From assembly GCF_051020765.1 (NCBI RefSeq), contig NW_027469109.1, forward strand, positions 806,001 to 870,000: a stretch of 64,000 bases of DNA, written 5' to 3'. Below the pieces are notes generated by a model, which was not told the origin of the DNA, ran no database searches, and saw only the letters and a program-made list of their open reading frames with translations. Shown here piece by piece: positions 1-10,073 of the stretch; the first letter of the stretch is position 1, and every line of letters begins with the position of its first letter. The stretch comes from Lasioglossum baleicum (taxonomy: Eukaryota > Arthropoda > Insecta > Hymenoptera > Halictidae). The translations under genes and the position numbers were made by a program.

Positions 1-503
1 TCCGCCGAGATCGACGCGCGTTACCGATGCACACGTAAAAAATTTATCGCGAATTTTCGCGAATTTTTCACGCGGTAGACCTTCGTCTCCGCGTCCTCCG
101 TCCGACGAGCCCACTCTCGCCCGCACCCGTCGACCCGTTCTCGAGCTATACGGCGACAAAGAAACTTTGATTTTTCACTAATTTGACGTCATCGAGAAAG
201 TTACGGCCAACTGGGAATTAAAGGTATATCGCCTTTCGGAATTTTCCGGGAGCCCGTCGGTCCTTCGGCCCCGCTCGGCTCGGCTCGAGGTCGAGGTCGA
301 GGTCGTCGGTAGCGATGATGGTGGCGGGGAGGTGCGCAATTGGTCTGTCATCGCCATCCTCCCCCCAACCCCCCCTCCGTTTAAAATTAATGGAAAATGT
401 AAACCCAAACGTAGAGTCGGATTCGTAACCTCGAAGTTACAAGTCGATTCGCTCAACTATCAAGGGAGAGTAAACGCGGCGACTGTGGCGGCACTCGCCA
501 CCT
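1..503 (+). repeat. Partial first monomer, right part of type H
   Basis: The window opens inside a unit. The variants GAGATCGACGCG, AAATTTATCGCG and TTCACGCGGTAG, followed by the junction ACTTTGATTTTTC, are those of type H. A private change gives CTCCGTTTAAA at the end of the C-rich tract near 377-379, where nearly all other units have CTCCCTTTAAA. Nothing else is present. Confidence 0.9.
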
Positions 504-535
504 ATGCGAAGTCAGCGTCGCGAAGTTGGCGTTAA

Positions 536-551
536 ATTCGAACGTTTGAAT
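536..551. repeat. 16-bp near-palindrome in reference monomer
   Basis: ATTCGAACGTTTGAAT is self-complementary except for one G/T-type pair of positions (5 and 12). It occurs at the same place in nearly every unit. Type I units have CGAACGATTG, which breaks the centre. It resembles the T-arm of a tRNA gene only superficially, since no tRNA fold surrounds it. A protein-binding role is possible but unsupported. Confidence 0.6.
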
Positions 552-574
552 CAGTTATTATCTTTCGGGCCCTT

Positions 575-586
575 TTCAGCCCTGAA
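575..586. repeat. Short hairpin TTCAG-CC-CTGAA
   Basis: The 5-bp arms are perfect with a 2-nt spacer. The right arm is intact in units with CAGCCCTGAACC, whereas units with CAGCCATGAACC (types A, D, G, I, J) lose the inner pair. The state of this site is therefore a handy subfamily marker. Confidence 0.6.
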
Positions 587-646
587 CCGTGGAAGCGCCG
601 AAATTCGGGTTTCATTTTTAACGCGGCAGCTTATACCCCCCGAGCG

Positions 647-676
647 TTACCGACCACTGCCGGTGGTGGTCGGTAA
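647..676. repeat. Inverted repeat, 11-bp arms and 8-nt loop, in every monomer
   Basis: TTACCGACCAC at 647-657 is the exact reverse complement of GTGGTCGGTAA at 666-676, with TGCCGGTG between them. In type G the arms reach 12 bp (for example 6790-6801 with 6810-6821, loop TGCCGCTG). Types E and F keep 10 bp because their left flank reads GCATACC. Type H has one A-A mismatch (GTGGACGG) and type J one mismatch (CCGAACAC). The element could extrude as a cruciform or form an RNA hairpin if transcribed. Several subfamily breakpoints fall in or next to it (see the hybrid units). Confidence 0.8.
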
Positions 677-730
677 GTTATCCTCCGCCGAGGTCCACGC
701 GCGTTATCGATGCACACGTAAAAAATTTTT

Positions 731-757
731 CGCGAATTTTCGCGAATTTTTCGCGCG
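731..757 (+). repeat. Doubled 10-bp word CGCGAATTTT plus TCGCGCG
   Basis: Two adjacent copies of CGCGAATTTT lie at 731-740 and 741-750 and are followed by TCGCGCG. Twelve units carry only one copy: those starting at 5293, 10762, 17608, 27876, 36074, 37429, 39469, 42873, 48332, 51054, 56512 and 63348. This exact 10-bp loss explains most of their short length (672 or 678 bp) and defines type B and its relatives. Types C, E and G carry point variants in the first copy (CGAATATTCG, CGAATCTTCG). Confidence 0.85.
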
Positions 758-867
758 ATAAACCTTCGTCTCCGCGTCCTCCGTCCGACGAGCCCACTCT
801 CGCCCGCACCCGTCGACCCGTTCTCGAGCTATACGGCGACAAAGAAACTTTTATTTTGTCACTAATT

Positions 868-875
868 TGACGTCA
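868..875. promoter_or_regulatory. TGACGTCA palindrome (CRE-like), one per monomer
   Basis: The 8-bp palindrome TGACGTCA matches the consensus cAMP-response element bound by CREB/ATF-type bZIP proteins in eukaryotes. It lies within AATTTGACGTCA in almost every unit. Known variants are AATTAGACGTCATC after some I, J and A-related units (for example 8379-8390), TGACGTTACC near 5647 and TGAAGTCA near 34388. The match and its conservation are visible, but binding is not shown. An 8-bp match copied by array growth need not be functional. Confidence 0.4.
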
Positions 876-957
876 TCAAGAAAGTTACGGCCAACTGGGA
901 ATTAAAGGTATATCGCCTTTCGGAATTTTCCGGGAGCCCGTCGGTCCTTCGGCCCCG

Positions 958-987
958 CTCGGCTCGGCTCGGCTCGAGGTCGAAGTC
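958..987 (+). repeat. Microrepeat tract: CTCGG pentamers then GAGGTC hexamers
   Basis: Here three CTCGG copies (958-972) are followed by CTCGA and two hexamers (GAGGTC, GAAGTC). Other units combine two to four pentamers with two or three hexamers, for instance two plus three in the units reaching 2328-2360 and four plus two near 41953-41990. A further variant reads CTCGGCGCGGGTCGG (for example 1638-1652). This tract accounts for most 5-6 bp steps in monomer length and behaves like a replication-slippage site. Confidence 0.85.
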
Positions 988-1001
988 GTCGGTAGCGACG
1001 A
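986..1001. repeat. Hairpin TCGTCG-GTAG-CGACGA
   Basis: Perfect 6-bp arms enclose a 4-nt loop directly after the microrepeat tract. Units of the B/E lineage read GTCGGAAGCGACGGTGG instead (for example 28349-28365), and units near 9189, 26302, 34509 and 61090 read GTCGACGGTAG. Both weaken the hairpin, so it is not strictly maintained. Confidence 0.6.
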
Positions 1002-1040
1002 TGGTGGCGGGGAGGCGCGCGATTGGTCTGTCATCGCCAT

Positions 1041-1062
1041 CCTCCCCCCAACCCCCCCTCCC
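1041..1062 (-). repeat. C-rich tract with G-quadruplex potential on minus strand
   Basis: The plus strand has runs of 2, 6, 7 and 3 cytosines separated by T, AA and T. The complementary strand therefore offers GGG, G7, G6 and GG runs, enough for four tracts of three guanines if the long run splits. The C strand could form an i-motif. The tract recurs once per unit at about 683-bp spacing and is followed immediately by TTTAAA. Variants with CCCACCAACC (for example 1730-1742) or CCCCCACGCCC (36610-36620 and 60470-60480) weaken it. Folding is inferred, not shown. Confidence 0.6.
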
Positions 1063-1624
1063 TTTAAAATTAATGGAAAATGTAAACCCAAACGTAGAGT
1101 CGGATTCGGAACCTCGAAGTTACAAGTCGATTCGCTCAACTATCAAGGGAGAGTAAACGCGGCGACTGTGGCGGCACTCGCCACCTATGCGAAGTCAGCG
1201 TCGCGAAGTTGGCGTTAAATTCGAACGTTTGAATCAGTTATTATCTTTCGGGCCCTTTTCAGCCCTGAACCGTGGAAGCGCCGAAATTCGGGTTTCATTT
1301 TTAACGCGGCAGCTTATACCCCCCGAGCGTTACCGACCACTGCCGGTGGTGGTCGGTAAGTTATGCTCCGCCGAGGTCCACGCGCGTTATCGATGCACAC
1401 GTAAAAAATTTTTCGCGAATTTTCGCGAATTTTTCGCGCGATAAACCTTCGTCTCCGCGTCCTCCGTCCGACGAGCCTACTCTCGCCCGCACCCGTCGAC
1501 CGGTTCTCGAGCTATACGGCGACAAAGAAATCGCAAAATTTCACTAATTTGACGTCACCGAAAAAGTTACGGCCAACTAGGAATTAAAGGTATATCGCCT
1601 TTCCGAATTTTCCGGGAGCCCGTC

Positions 1625-1637
1625 GGGCCTTCGGCCC
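1625..1637. repeat. GGGCC-TTC-GGCCC hairpin, subfamily variant
   Basis: Perfect 5-bp GC arms surround TTC. The arms are perfect only in units reading GTCGGGCCTTCGG (after types J, I, D, A and some K). The more common GTCGGTCCTTCGG has one mismatch. The base at 1626 is thus a marker that tracks blocks through the array. Confidence 0.55.
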
Positions 1638-1873
1638 CGCTCGGCGCGGGTCGGCTCGGCTCGAGGTCGAGGTCGTCGGTAGCGACGATGGTGGCGGGGA
1701 GGAGCGCGATTGGTCTGTCATCGCCATCCTCCCACCAACCCCCCCTCCCTTTAAAATTAATGGAAAATGTAAACCCAAACGTAGAGTCGGATTCGTAAAC
1801 TCGAAGTTTCAAGTCTATTCGCTTAACTATCAAGGGAGAGTAAACGCGGCGACTGTGGCGGCACTCGCCACCG

Positions 1874-2556
1874 ATGCGAAGTCAGCATCACGAAGTTGGC
1901 GTTAAATTCGAACGTTTGAATCAGTTATTTTCTTTCCGGCCCTTTTCAGCCCTGAACCGTGGAAGCGCCGAAATTCGGGTTTCATTTTTAACGCGGCAGC
2001 TTATACCCCCCGAACGTTACCGACCACTGCCGGTGGTGGACGGTAACTTATCCTCCGCCGAGATCGACGCGCGTTACCGATGCACACGTAAAAAATTTAT
2101 CGCGAATTTTCGCGAATTTTTCACGCGGTAGACCTTCGTCTCCGCGTCCTCCGTCCGACGAGCCCACTCTCGCCCGCACCCGTCGACCCGTTCTCGAGCT
2201 ATACGGCGACAAAGAAACTTTGATTTTTCACTAATTTGACGTCATCGAGAAAGTTACGGCCAACTGGGAATTAAAGGTATATCGCCTTTCGGAATTTTCC
2301 GGGAGCCCGTCGGTCCTTCGGCCCCGCTCGGCTCGGCTCGAGGTCGAGGTCGAGGTCGTCGGTAGCGACGATGGTGGCGGGTAGGTGCGCAATTGGTCTG
2401 TCATCGCCATCCTCCCCCCAACCCCCCCTCCCTTTAAAATTAATGGAAAATGTAAACCCAAACGTAGAGTCGGATTCGTAACCTCGAAGTTACAAGTCGA
2501 TTCGCTCAACTATCAAGGGAGAGTAAACGCGGCGACTGTGGCGGCACTCGCCACCT
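1874..2556 (+). repeat. Exemplar monomer, type H (683 bp)
   Basis: Diagnostic variants in order are CAGCATCACGAAG, TTTCTTTCCGG, CAGCCCTGAACC, CCGAACGTTACC, GTGGTGGACGG, GAGATCGACG, AAATTTATCGCG and TTCACGCGGTA, then the junction ACTTTGATTTTTC. Other full H units start at 3927, 8704, 10074, 14180, 15550, 16920, 21026, 22396, 25818, 27188 and 35391. Only the right part is H in units 12128, 18974, 34025, 36746 and 60606. Confidence 0.85.
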
Positions 2557-5500
2557 ATGCGAAGTCAGCGTCGCGAAGTTGGCGTTAAATTCGAACGTTT
2601 GAATCAGTTATTATCTTTCGGGCCCTTTTCAGCCCTGAACCGTGGAAGCGCCGAAATTCGGGTTTCATTTTTAACGCGGCAGCTTATACCCCCCGAGCGT
2701 TACCGACCACTGCCGGTGGTGGTCGGTAAGTTATCCTCCGCCGAGGTCCACGCGCGTTATCGATGCACACGTAAAAAATTTTTCGCGAATTTTCGCGAAT
2801 TTTTCGCGCGATAAACCTTCGTCTCCGCGTCCTCCGTCCGACGAGCCCACTCTCGCCCGCACCCGTCGACCCGTTCTCGAGCTATACGGCGACAAAGAAA
2901 CTTTGATTTTTCACTAATTTGACGTCATCGAGAAAGTTACGGCCAACTGGGAATTAAAGGTATATCGCCTTTCGGAATTTTCCGGGAGCCCGTCGGTCCT
3001 TCGGCCCCGCTCGGCTCGGCTCGAGGTCGAGGTCGAGGTCGTCGGTAGCGACGATGGTGGCGGGGAGGTGCGCAATTGGTCTGTCATCGCCATCCTCCCC
3101 CCAACCCCCCCTCCCTTTAAAATTAATGGAAAATGTAAACCCAAACGTAGAGTCGGATTCGTAACCTCGAAGTTACAAGTCGATTCGCTCAACTATCAAG
3201 GGAGAGTAAACGCGGCGACTGTGGCGGCACTCGCCACCTATGCGAAGTCAGCGTCGCGAAGTTGGCGTTAAATTCGAACGTTTGAATCAGTTATTATCTT
3301 TCGGGCCCTTTTCAGCCCTGAACCGTGGAAGCGCCGAAATTCGGGTTTCATTTTTAACGCGGCAGCTTATACCCCCCGAGCGTTACCGACCACTGCCGGT
3401 GGTGGTCGGTAAGTTATCCTCCGCCGAGGTCCACGCGCGTTATCGATGCACACGTAAAAAATTTTTCGCGAATTTTCGCGAATTTTTCGCGCGATAAACC
3501 TTCGTCTCCGCGTCCTCCGTCCGACGAGCCCACTCTCGCCCGCACCCGTCGACCCGTTCTCGAGCTATACGGCGACAAAGAAATCGCAAAATTTCACTAA
3601 TTTGACGTCACCGAAAAAGTTACGGCCAACTGGGAATTAAAGGTATATCGCCTTTCCGAATTTTCCGGGAGCCCGTCGGGCCTTCGGCCCCGCTCGGCGC
3701 GGGTCGGCTCGGCTCTAGGTCGAGGTCGTCGGTAGCGACGATGGTGGCGGGGAGGAGCGCGATTGGTCTGTCATCGCCATCCTCCCACCAACCCCCCCTC
3801 CCTTTAAAATTAATGGAAAATGTAAACCCAAACGTAGAGTCGGATCCGTAAACTCGAAGTTTCAAGTCTATTCGCTTAACTATCAAGGGAGAGTAAACGC
3901 GGCGACTGTGGCGGCACTCGCCACCGATGCGAAGTCAGCATCACGAAGTTGGCGTTAAATTCGAACGTTTGAATCAGTTATTTTCTTTCCGGCCCTTTTC
4001 AGCCCTGAACCGTGGAAGCGCCGAAATTCGGGTTTCATTTTTAACGCGGCAGCTTATACCCCCCGAACGTTACCGACCACTGCCGGTGGTGGACGGTAAC
4101 TTATCCTCCGCCGAGATCGACGCGCGTTACCGATGCACACGTAAAAAATTTATCGCGAATTTTCGCGAATTTTTCACGCGGTAGACCTTCGTCTCCGCGT
4201 CCTCCGTCCGACGAGCCCACTCTCGCCCGCACCCGTCGACCCGTTCTCGAGCTATACGGCGACAAAGAAACTTTGATTTTTCACTAATTTGACGTCATCG
4301 AGAAAGTTACGGCCAACTGGGAATTAAAGGTATATCGCCTTTCGGAATTTTCCGGGAGCCCGTCGGTCCTTCGGCCCCGCTCGGCTCGGCTCGAGGTCGA
4401 GGTCGAGGTCGTCGGTAGCGACGATGGTGGCGGGGAGGTGCGCAATTGGTCTGTCATCGCCATCCTCCCCCCAACCCCCCCTCCCTTTAAAATTAATGGA
4501 AAATGTAAACCCAAACGTAGAGTCGGATTCGTAACCTCGAAGTTACAAGTCGATTCGCTCAACTATCAAGGGAGAGTAAACGCGGCGACTGTGGCGGCAC
4601 TCGCCACCTATGCGAAGTCAGCGTCGCGAAGTTGGCGTTAAATTCGAACGTTTGAATCAGTTATTATCTTTCGGGCCCTTTTCAGCCCTGAACCGTGGAA
4701 GCGCCGAAATTCGGGTTTCATTTTTAACGCGGCAGCTTATACCCCCCGAGCGTTACCGACCACTGCCGGTGGTGGTCGGTAAGTTATCCTCCGCCGAGGT
4801 CCACGCGCGTTATCGATGCACACGTAAAAAATTTTTCGCGAATTTTCGCGAATTTTTCGCGCGATAAACCTTCGTCTCCGCGTCCTCCGTCCGACGAGCC
4901 CACTCTCGCCCGCACCCGTCGACCCGTTCTCGAGCTATACGGCGACAAAGAAACTTTTATTTTGTCACTAATTTGACGTCATCGAGAAAGTTACGGCCAA
5001 CTGGGAATTAAAGGTATATCGCCTTTCGGAATTTTCCGGGAGCCCGTCGGTCCTTCGGCCCCGCTCGGCTCGGCTCGGCTCGAGGTCGAAGTCGTCGGTA
5101 GCGACGATGGTGGCGGGGAGGCGCGCGATTGGTCTGCCATCGCCATCCTCCCCCCAACCCCCCCTCCCTTTAAAATTAATGGAAAATGTAAACCTAAACG
5201 TAGAGTCGGATTCGTAACCTCGAAGTTACAAGTCAACTCGCTCAACTATCAAGGGAGAGTAAACGCTGCGACTGTGGCGGCACTCGCCTCCGATGCGAAG
5301 TCAGCGTCGCGCAGTTGGCGTTAAATTCGAACGTTTGAATCAGTTATTTTCTTTCGGGCCGTTTTCAGCCATGAACCGTGGAAGCGCCGAAATTCGGGTT
5401 TCATTTTTAACGCGGCAGCTTATACCCCCCGAGCGTTACCGACCACTGCCGTTGGTGGTCGGTAAGTTATCCTCCGCCGAGGTCGACGCGCGTTACCGAT

Positions 5501-7335
5501 GCACACGTAAAAAATTTTTCGCGAATTTTTCGCGCGGTAAACCTTCGTCTCCGCGTCCTCCGTCCGACGAGCCCACTCTCGCCAGCACCCGTCGACCCGT
5601 TCTCGAGCTATACGGCGACAAAGAAATCGCAAAATTTCACTAATTTGACGTTACCGAAAAAGTTACGGCCAACTGGGAATTAAAGGTATATCGCCTTTCG
5701 GAATTTTCCGGGAGCCCGTCGGTCCTTCGGCTCCGCTCGGCTCGGCTCGGCTCGAGGTCGAGGTCGTCGGAAGCGACGGTGGTGGCGGAGAGGTGCGCAA
5801 TTGGTCTGTCATCGCCATCCTCCCCCCAACCCCCCCTCCCTTTAAAATTAATGGAAAATGTAAACCCAAACGTAGATTCGGATTCGTAACCTCGAAGTTA
5901 CAAGTCGATTCGCTCAACTATCAAGAGAGAGTAAACGCGGCGACTGTGGCGGCACTCGCCACCTATGCGAAGTCAGCGTCGCGAAGTTGGCGTTAAATTC
6001 GAACGTTTGAATCAGTTATTTTCTTTCGGGCCCTTTTCAGCCCTGAACCGTGGAAGCGCCGAAATTCGGGTTTCATTTTTAACGCGGCAGCTTATACCCC
6101 CCGAGCGTTACCGACCACTGCCGGTGGTGGTCGGTAAGTTATCCTCCGCCGAGGTCCACGCGCGTTATCGATGCACACGTAAAAAATTTTTCGCGAATTT
6201 TCGCGAATTTTTCGCGCGATAAACCTTCGTCTCCGCGTCCTCCGTCCGACGAGCCCACTCTCGCCCGCACCCGTCGACCCGTTCTCGAGCTATACGGCGA
6301 CAAAGAAACTTTTATTTTGTCACTAATTTGACGTCATCGAGAAAGTTACGGCCAACTGGGAATTAAAGGTATATCGCCTTTCGGAATTTTCCGGGAGCCC
6401 GTCGGTCCTTCGGCCCCGCTCGGCTCGGCTCGGCTCGAGGTCGAAGTCGTCGGTAGCGACGATGGTGGCGGGGAGGCGCGCGATTGGTCTGTCATCGCCA
6501 TCCTCCCCCCAACCCCCCCTCCCTTTAAAATTAATGGAAAATGTAAACCTAAACGTAGAGTCGGATTCGTAACCTCGAAGTTACAAGTCGATTCGCTCAA
6601 CTATCAAGGGAGAGTAAACGCTGCGACTGTGGCGGCACTCGCCTCCGATGCGAAGTCAGCGTCGCGCAGTTGGCGTTAAATTCGAACGTTTGAATCAGTT
6701 ATTTTCTTTCGGGCCGTTTTCAGCCATGAACCGTGGAAGCGCCGAAATTCGGGTTTCATTTTTAACGCGGCAGCTTATACCCCCCGAGCGTTACCGACCA
6801 CTGCCGCTGGTGGTCGGTAACTTATCCTCCGCCGAGGTCGACGCGCGTTACCGATGCACACGTAAAAACTTTTTCGCGAATCTTCGCGAATTTTTCGCGC
6901 GGTAAACCTTCGTCTCCGCGTCCTCCGTCCGACGAGCCTACTCTCGCCCGCACCCGTCGACCCGTTCTCAAGCTATACGGCGACAAAGAAATCGCAAAAT
7001 TTCACTAATTTGACGTCACCGAAAAAGTTACGGCCAACTGGGAATTAAAGGTATATCGCCTTTCGGAATTTTCCGGGAGCCCGTCGGTCCTTCGGCCCCG
7101 CTCGGCTCGGCTCGGCTCGAGGTCGAGGTCGAGGTCGTCGGTAGCGACGATGGTGGCGGGGAGGTGCGCAATTGGTCTGTCATCGCCATCCTCCCCCCAA
7201 CCCCCCCTCCCTTTAAAATTAATGGAAAATGTAAACCCAAACGTAGAGTCGGATTCGTAACCTCGAAGTTACAAGTCGATTCGCTCAACTATCAAGAGAG
7301 AGTAAACGCGGCGACTGTGGCGGCACTCGCCACCT

Positions 7336-8016
7336 ATGCGAAGTCAGCGTCGCGAAGTTGGCGTTAAATTCGAACGTTTGAATCAGTTATTTTCTTTCGG
7401 GCCCTTTTCAGCCCTGAACCGTGGAAGCGCCGAAATTCGGGTTTCATTTTTAACGCGGCAGTTTATACCCCCCGCGCATACCGACCACTGCCGTTGGTGG
7501 TCGGTAAGTTATCCTCCGCCGAGGACGACGCGCGTTACCGATGCACACGTAAAAAATTTTTCGCGAATTTTCGCGAATTTTTCGCGCGGTAAACCTTCGT
7601 CTCCGCGTCCTCCGTCCGACGAGCCTACTCTCGCCCGCACCCGTCGACCCGTTCTCGAGCTATACGGCGACAAAGAAATCGCAAAATTTCACTAATTTGA
7701 CGTCACCGAAAAAGTTACGGCCAACTGGGAATTAAAGGTATATCGCCTTTCCGAATTTTCCGGGAGCCCGTCGGGCCTTCGGCCCCGCTCGGCTCGGCTT
7801 GGCTCGAGGTCGAGGTCGTCGGTAGCGACGATGGTGGCGGGGAGGAGCGCGATTGGTCTGTCATCGCCATCCTCCCCCCAACCCCCCCTCCCTTTAAAAT
7901 TAATGGAAAATGTAAACCTAAACGTAGAGTCGGATTCGTAACCTCGAAGTTACAAGTCAACTCGCTCAACTATCAAGGGAGAGTAAACGCTGCGACTGTG
8001 GCGGCACTCGCCACCG
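7336..8016 (+). repeat. Exemplar monomer, type F (681 bp)
   Basis: Markers are GCGGCAGTTTATA, CCCCGCGCATACC (one base shorter than CCGAGCGTTACC), the loop TGCCGTTG and GAGGACGACG. Other F units start at 24450, 29923, 32657, 38788, 46283, 55150 and 58559. Those at 38788, 46283 and 55150 share CCTGAGCCGTGG, showing common descent. Confidence 0.85.
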
Positions 8017-8703
8017 ATGCGAAGTCAGCGTCGCGCAGTTGGCGTTAAATTCGAACGATTGAATCAGTTATTTTCTTTCGGGCCCTTTTCAGCCATGAAC
8101 CGTGGAAGCGCCGAAATTCGGGTTTCATTTTTAACGCGGCAGCTTATACCCCCCGAGCGTTACCGACCACTGCCGTTGGTGGTCGGTAAGTTATCCTCCG
8201 CCGAGGTCGAGGCGCGTTACCGATGCACACGTAAAAAATTTTTTGCGAATTTTCGCGAATTTTTCGCGCGGTAAACCTTCGTCTCCGCGTCCTCCGTCCG
8301 ACGAGCCTACTCTCGCCCGCACCCGTCGACCCGTTCTCGAGCTATACGGCGACAAAGAAATCGCAAAATTTCACTAATTAGACGTCATCGAAAAAGTTAC
8401 GGCCAACTGGGAATTAAAGGTATATCGCCTTTCCGAATTTTCCGGGAGCCCGTCGGGCCTTCGGCCCCGCTCGGCGCGGGTCGGCTCGGCTCGAGGTCGA
8501 GGTCGTCGGTAGCGACGATGGTGGCGGGGAGGAGCGCGATTGGTCTGTCATCGCCATCCTCCCACCAACCCCCCCTCCCTTTAAAATTAATGGAAAATGT
8601 AAACCCAAACGTAGAGTCGGATTCGTAACCTCGAAGTTTCAAGTCTATTCGCTCAACTATCAAGGGAGAGTAAACGCGGCGACTGTGGCGGCACTCGCCA
8701 CCG
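8017..8703 (+). repeat. Exemplar monomer, type I (687 bp)
   Basis: Markers are GTCGCGCAGTTGG, CGAACGATTGAATC, CAGCCATGAACC, the loop TGCCGTTG, GAGGTCGAGGCG and AATTTTTTGCG, then AATTAGACGTCATC. Other I units start at 25131, 33338, 61976 and 62663. The unit at 59924 lacks the CGATTG change but is otherwise I. Confidence 0.85.
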
Positions 8704-9386
8704 ATGCGAAGTCAGCATCACGAAGTTGGCGTTAAATTCGAACGTTTGAATCAGTTATTTTCTTTCCGGCCCTTTTCAGCCCTGAACCGTGGAAGCGCCG
8801 AAATTCGGGTTTCATTTTTAACGCGGCAGCTTATACCCCCCGAACGTTACCGACCACTGCCGGTGGTGGACGGTAACTTATCCTCCGCCGAGATCGACGC
8901 GCGTTACCGATGCACACGTAAAAAATTTATCGCGAATTTTCGCGAATTTTTCACGCGGTAAACCTCCGTCTCCGCGTCCTCCGTCCGACGAGCCCACTCT
9001 CGCCCGCACCCGTCGACCCGTTCTCGAGCTATACGGCGACAAAGAAACTTTGATTTTTCACTAATTTGACGTCATCGAGAAAGTTACGGCCAACTGGGAA
9101 TTAAAGGTATATCGCCTTTTGGAATTTTCCGGGAGCCCGTCGGTCCTTCGGCCCCGCTCGGCTCGGCTCGAGGTCGAGGTCGAGGTCGACGGTAGCGACG
9201 ATGGTGGCGGGGAGGTGCGCAATTGGTCTGTCATCGCCATCCTCCCCCCAACCCCCCCTCCCTTTAAAATTAATGGAAAATGTAAACCCAAACGTAGAGT
9301 CGGATTCGTAACCTCGAAGTTACAAGTCGATTCGCTCAACTATCAAGAGAGAGTAAACGCGGCGACTGTGGCGGCACTCGCCACCG

Positions 9387-10073
9387 ATGCGAAGTCAGCA
9401 TCACGAAGTTGGCGTTAAATTCGAACGTTTGAATCAGTTATTTTCTTTCCGGCCCTTTTCAGCCATGAACCGTGGAAGCGCCGAAATTCGGGTTTCATTT
9501 TTAACGCCGCAGCTTATACCCCCCGAGCGATACCGAACACTGCCGGTCGTGGTCGGTAACTTATCCTCCGCCGAGGTCGACGCACGTTACCGATGCACAC
9601 GTAAAAAATTTTTCGCGAATTTTCGCGAATTTTTCGCGCGGTAAACCTTCGTCTCCGCGTCCTCCGTCCGACGAGCCTACTCTCGCCCGCACCCGTCGAC
9701 CCGTTCTCGAGCTATACGGCGACAAAGAAATCGCAAAATTTCACTAATTAGACGTCATCGAAAAAGTTACGGCCAACTGGGAATTAAAGGTATATCGCCT
9801 TTCCGAATTTTCCGGGAGCCCGTCGGGCCTTCGGCCCCGCTCGGCGCGGGTCGGCTCGGCTCGAGGTCGAGGTCGTCGGTAGCGACGATGGTGGCGGGGA
9901 GGAGCGCGATTGGTCTGTCATCGCCATCCTCCCACCAACCCCCCCTCCCTTTAAAATTAATGGAAAATGTAAACCCAAACGTAGAGTCGGATTCGTAACC
10001 TCGAAGTTTCAAGTCTATTCGCTCAACTATCAAGGGAGAGTAAACGCGGCGACTGTGGCGGCACTCGCCACCG
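9387..10073 (+). repeat. Exemplar monomer, type J (687 bp)
   Basis: Markers are CAGCATCACG with CAGCCATGAACC, AACGCCGCAGC, GAGCGATACCGAACAC, GGTCGTGGTCGG and GACGCACGTTACC. Other J units start at 16233, 26501, 34708 and 61289. Type D is a derivative, and 34025 has a J left part only. The mismatch in the left arm of the inverted repeat is a J property. Confidence 0.85.

Larger units (their letters stand above)
504..1186 (+). repeat. Reference monomer (683 bp), type K
   Basis: This unit serves as the map for sub-structures shared by the whole array. In order it holds a near-palindrome (536-551), GGGCCC (567-572), a TTCAG-CC-CTGAA hairpin (575-586), an 11-bp-arm inverted repeat (647-676), a doubled CGCGAATTTT word (731-750), the palindrome TGACGTCA (868-875), three CTCGG pentamers (958-972), a TCGTCG-GTAG-CGACGA hairpin (986-1001), a C-rich tract (1041-1062) and TTTAAA (1063-1068). 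Type K is marked by TTATTATCTTTCGGG, GGTCCACGCGCG, TTATCGATG and GCGCGATAAACC. Other K units start at 1187, 2557, 3240, 4610, 12810, 13493, 14863, 19656, 20339, 21709 and 23079, with 5965 close to K. The phase chosen is arbitrary, and no biological start of the unit is known. Confidence 0.93.
504..6647 (+). repeat. Segment of K and H units
   Basis: Unit starts and types are 504 K, 1187 K, 1874 H, 2557 K, 3240 K, 3927 H, 4610 K, 5293 mixed and 5965 K-like. From about 1940 to 4950 it matches 12190-15203 (offset 10,253, 15 units), including the rare GGGTAGGTG at 2380 and 12634. The match ends where 4950 has the junction ACTTTTATTTTGTC and 15203 has ATCGCAAAATTTC. Units 2557 and 3240 are near-identical neighbours. 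Unit 5293 joins a GCGCAGTTGG left end of types G and I to a right end with the 10-bp deletion. Confidence 0.85.

Noticed and set aside
531..556. T-arm-like sequence TTCGAACGTTTGAATC suggesting a tRNA or tRNA-derived repeat
   Set aside because: No A box, anticodon arm or acceptor stem could be placed around it. It is better described as a 16-bp near-palindrome.
504..761. Recurring plus-strand open frame of 85 codons (67, 99, 116 or 119 codons in related frames) in most units
   Set aside because: It is repeated because the DNA is repeated. Variants between units are often amino-acid changing (for example the RR/HH change from CGTCGC to CATCAC), the 10-bp deletion and 1-bp losses shift the frame in many units (12128, 18974, 41504, 46964, 49686, 52408, 55831, 62663), and no known domain is recognisable.
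904..946. CENP-B box
   Set aside because: By-eye search on both strands for the core pattern TTCG-N4-A-N2-CGGG found only near-misses such as TTCGGAATTTTCCGGG, which is out of register. A profile search would be needed for distant variants.
885..1139. Recurring minus-strand open frame of 84-92 codons rich in Pro, Ser and Thr
   Set aside because: It overlaps other open frames on the plus strand, spans the CTCGG/GAGGTC microrepeats and the C-rich tract (hence the low complexity), and changes frame and start between subfamilies. I see no coding signature.
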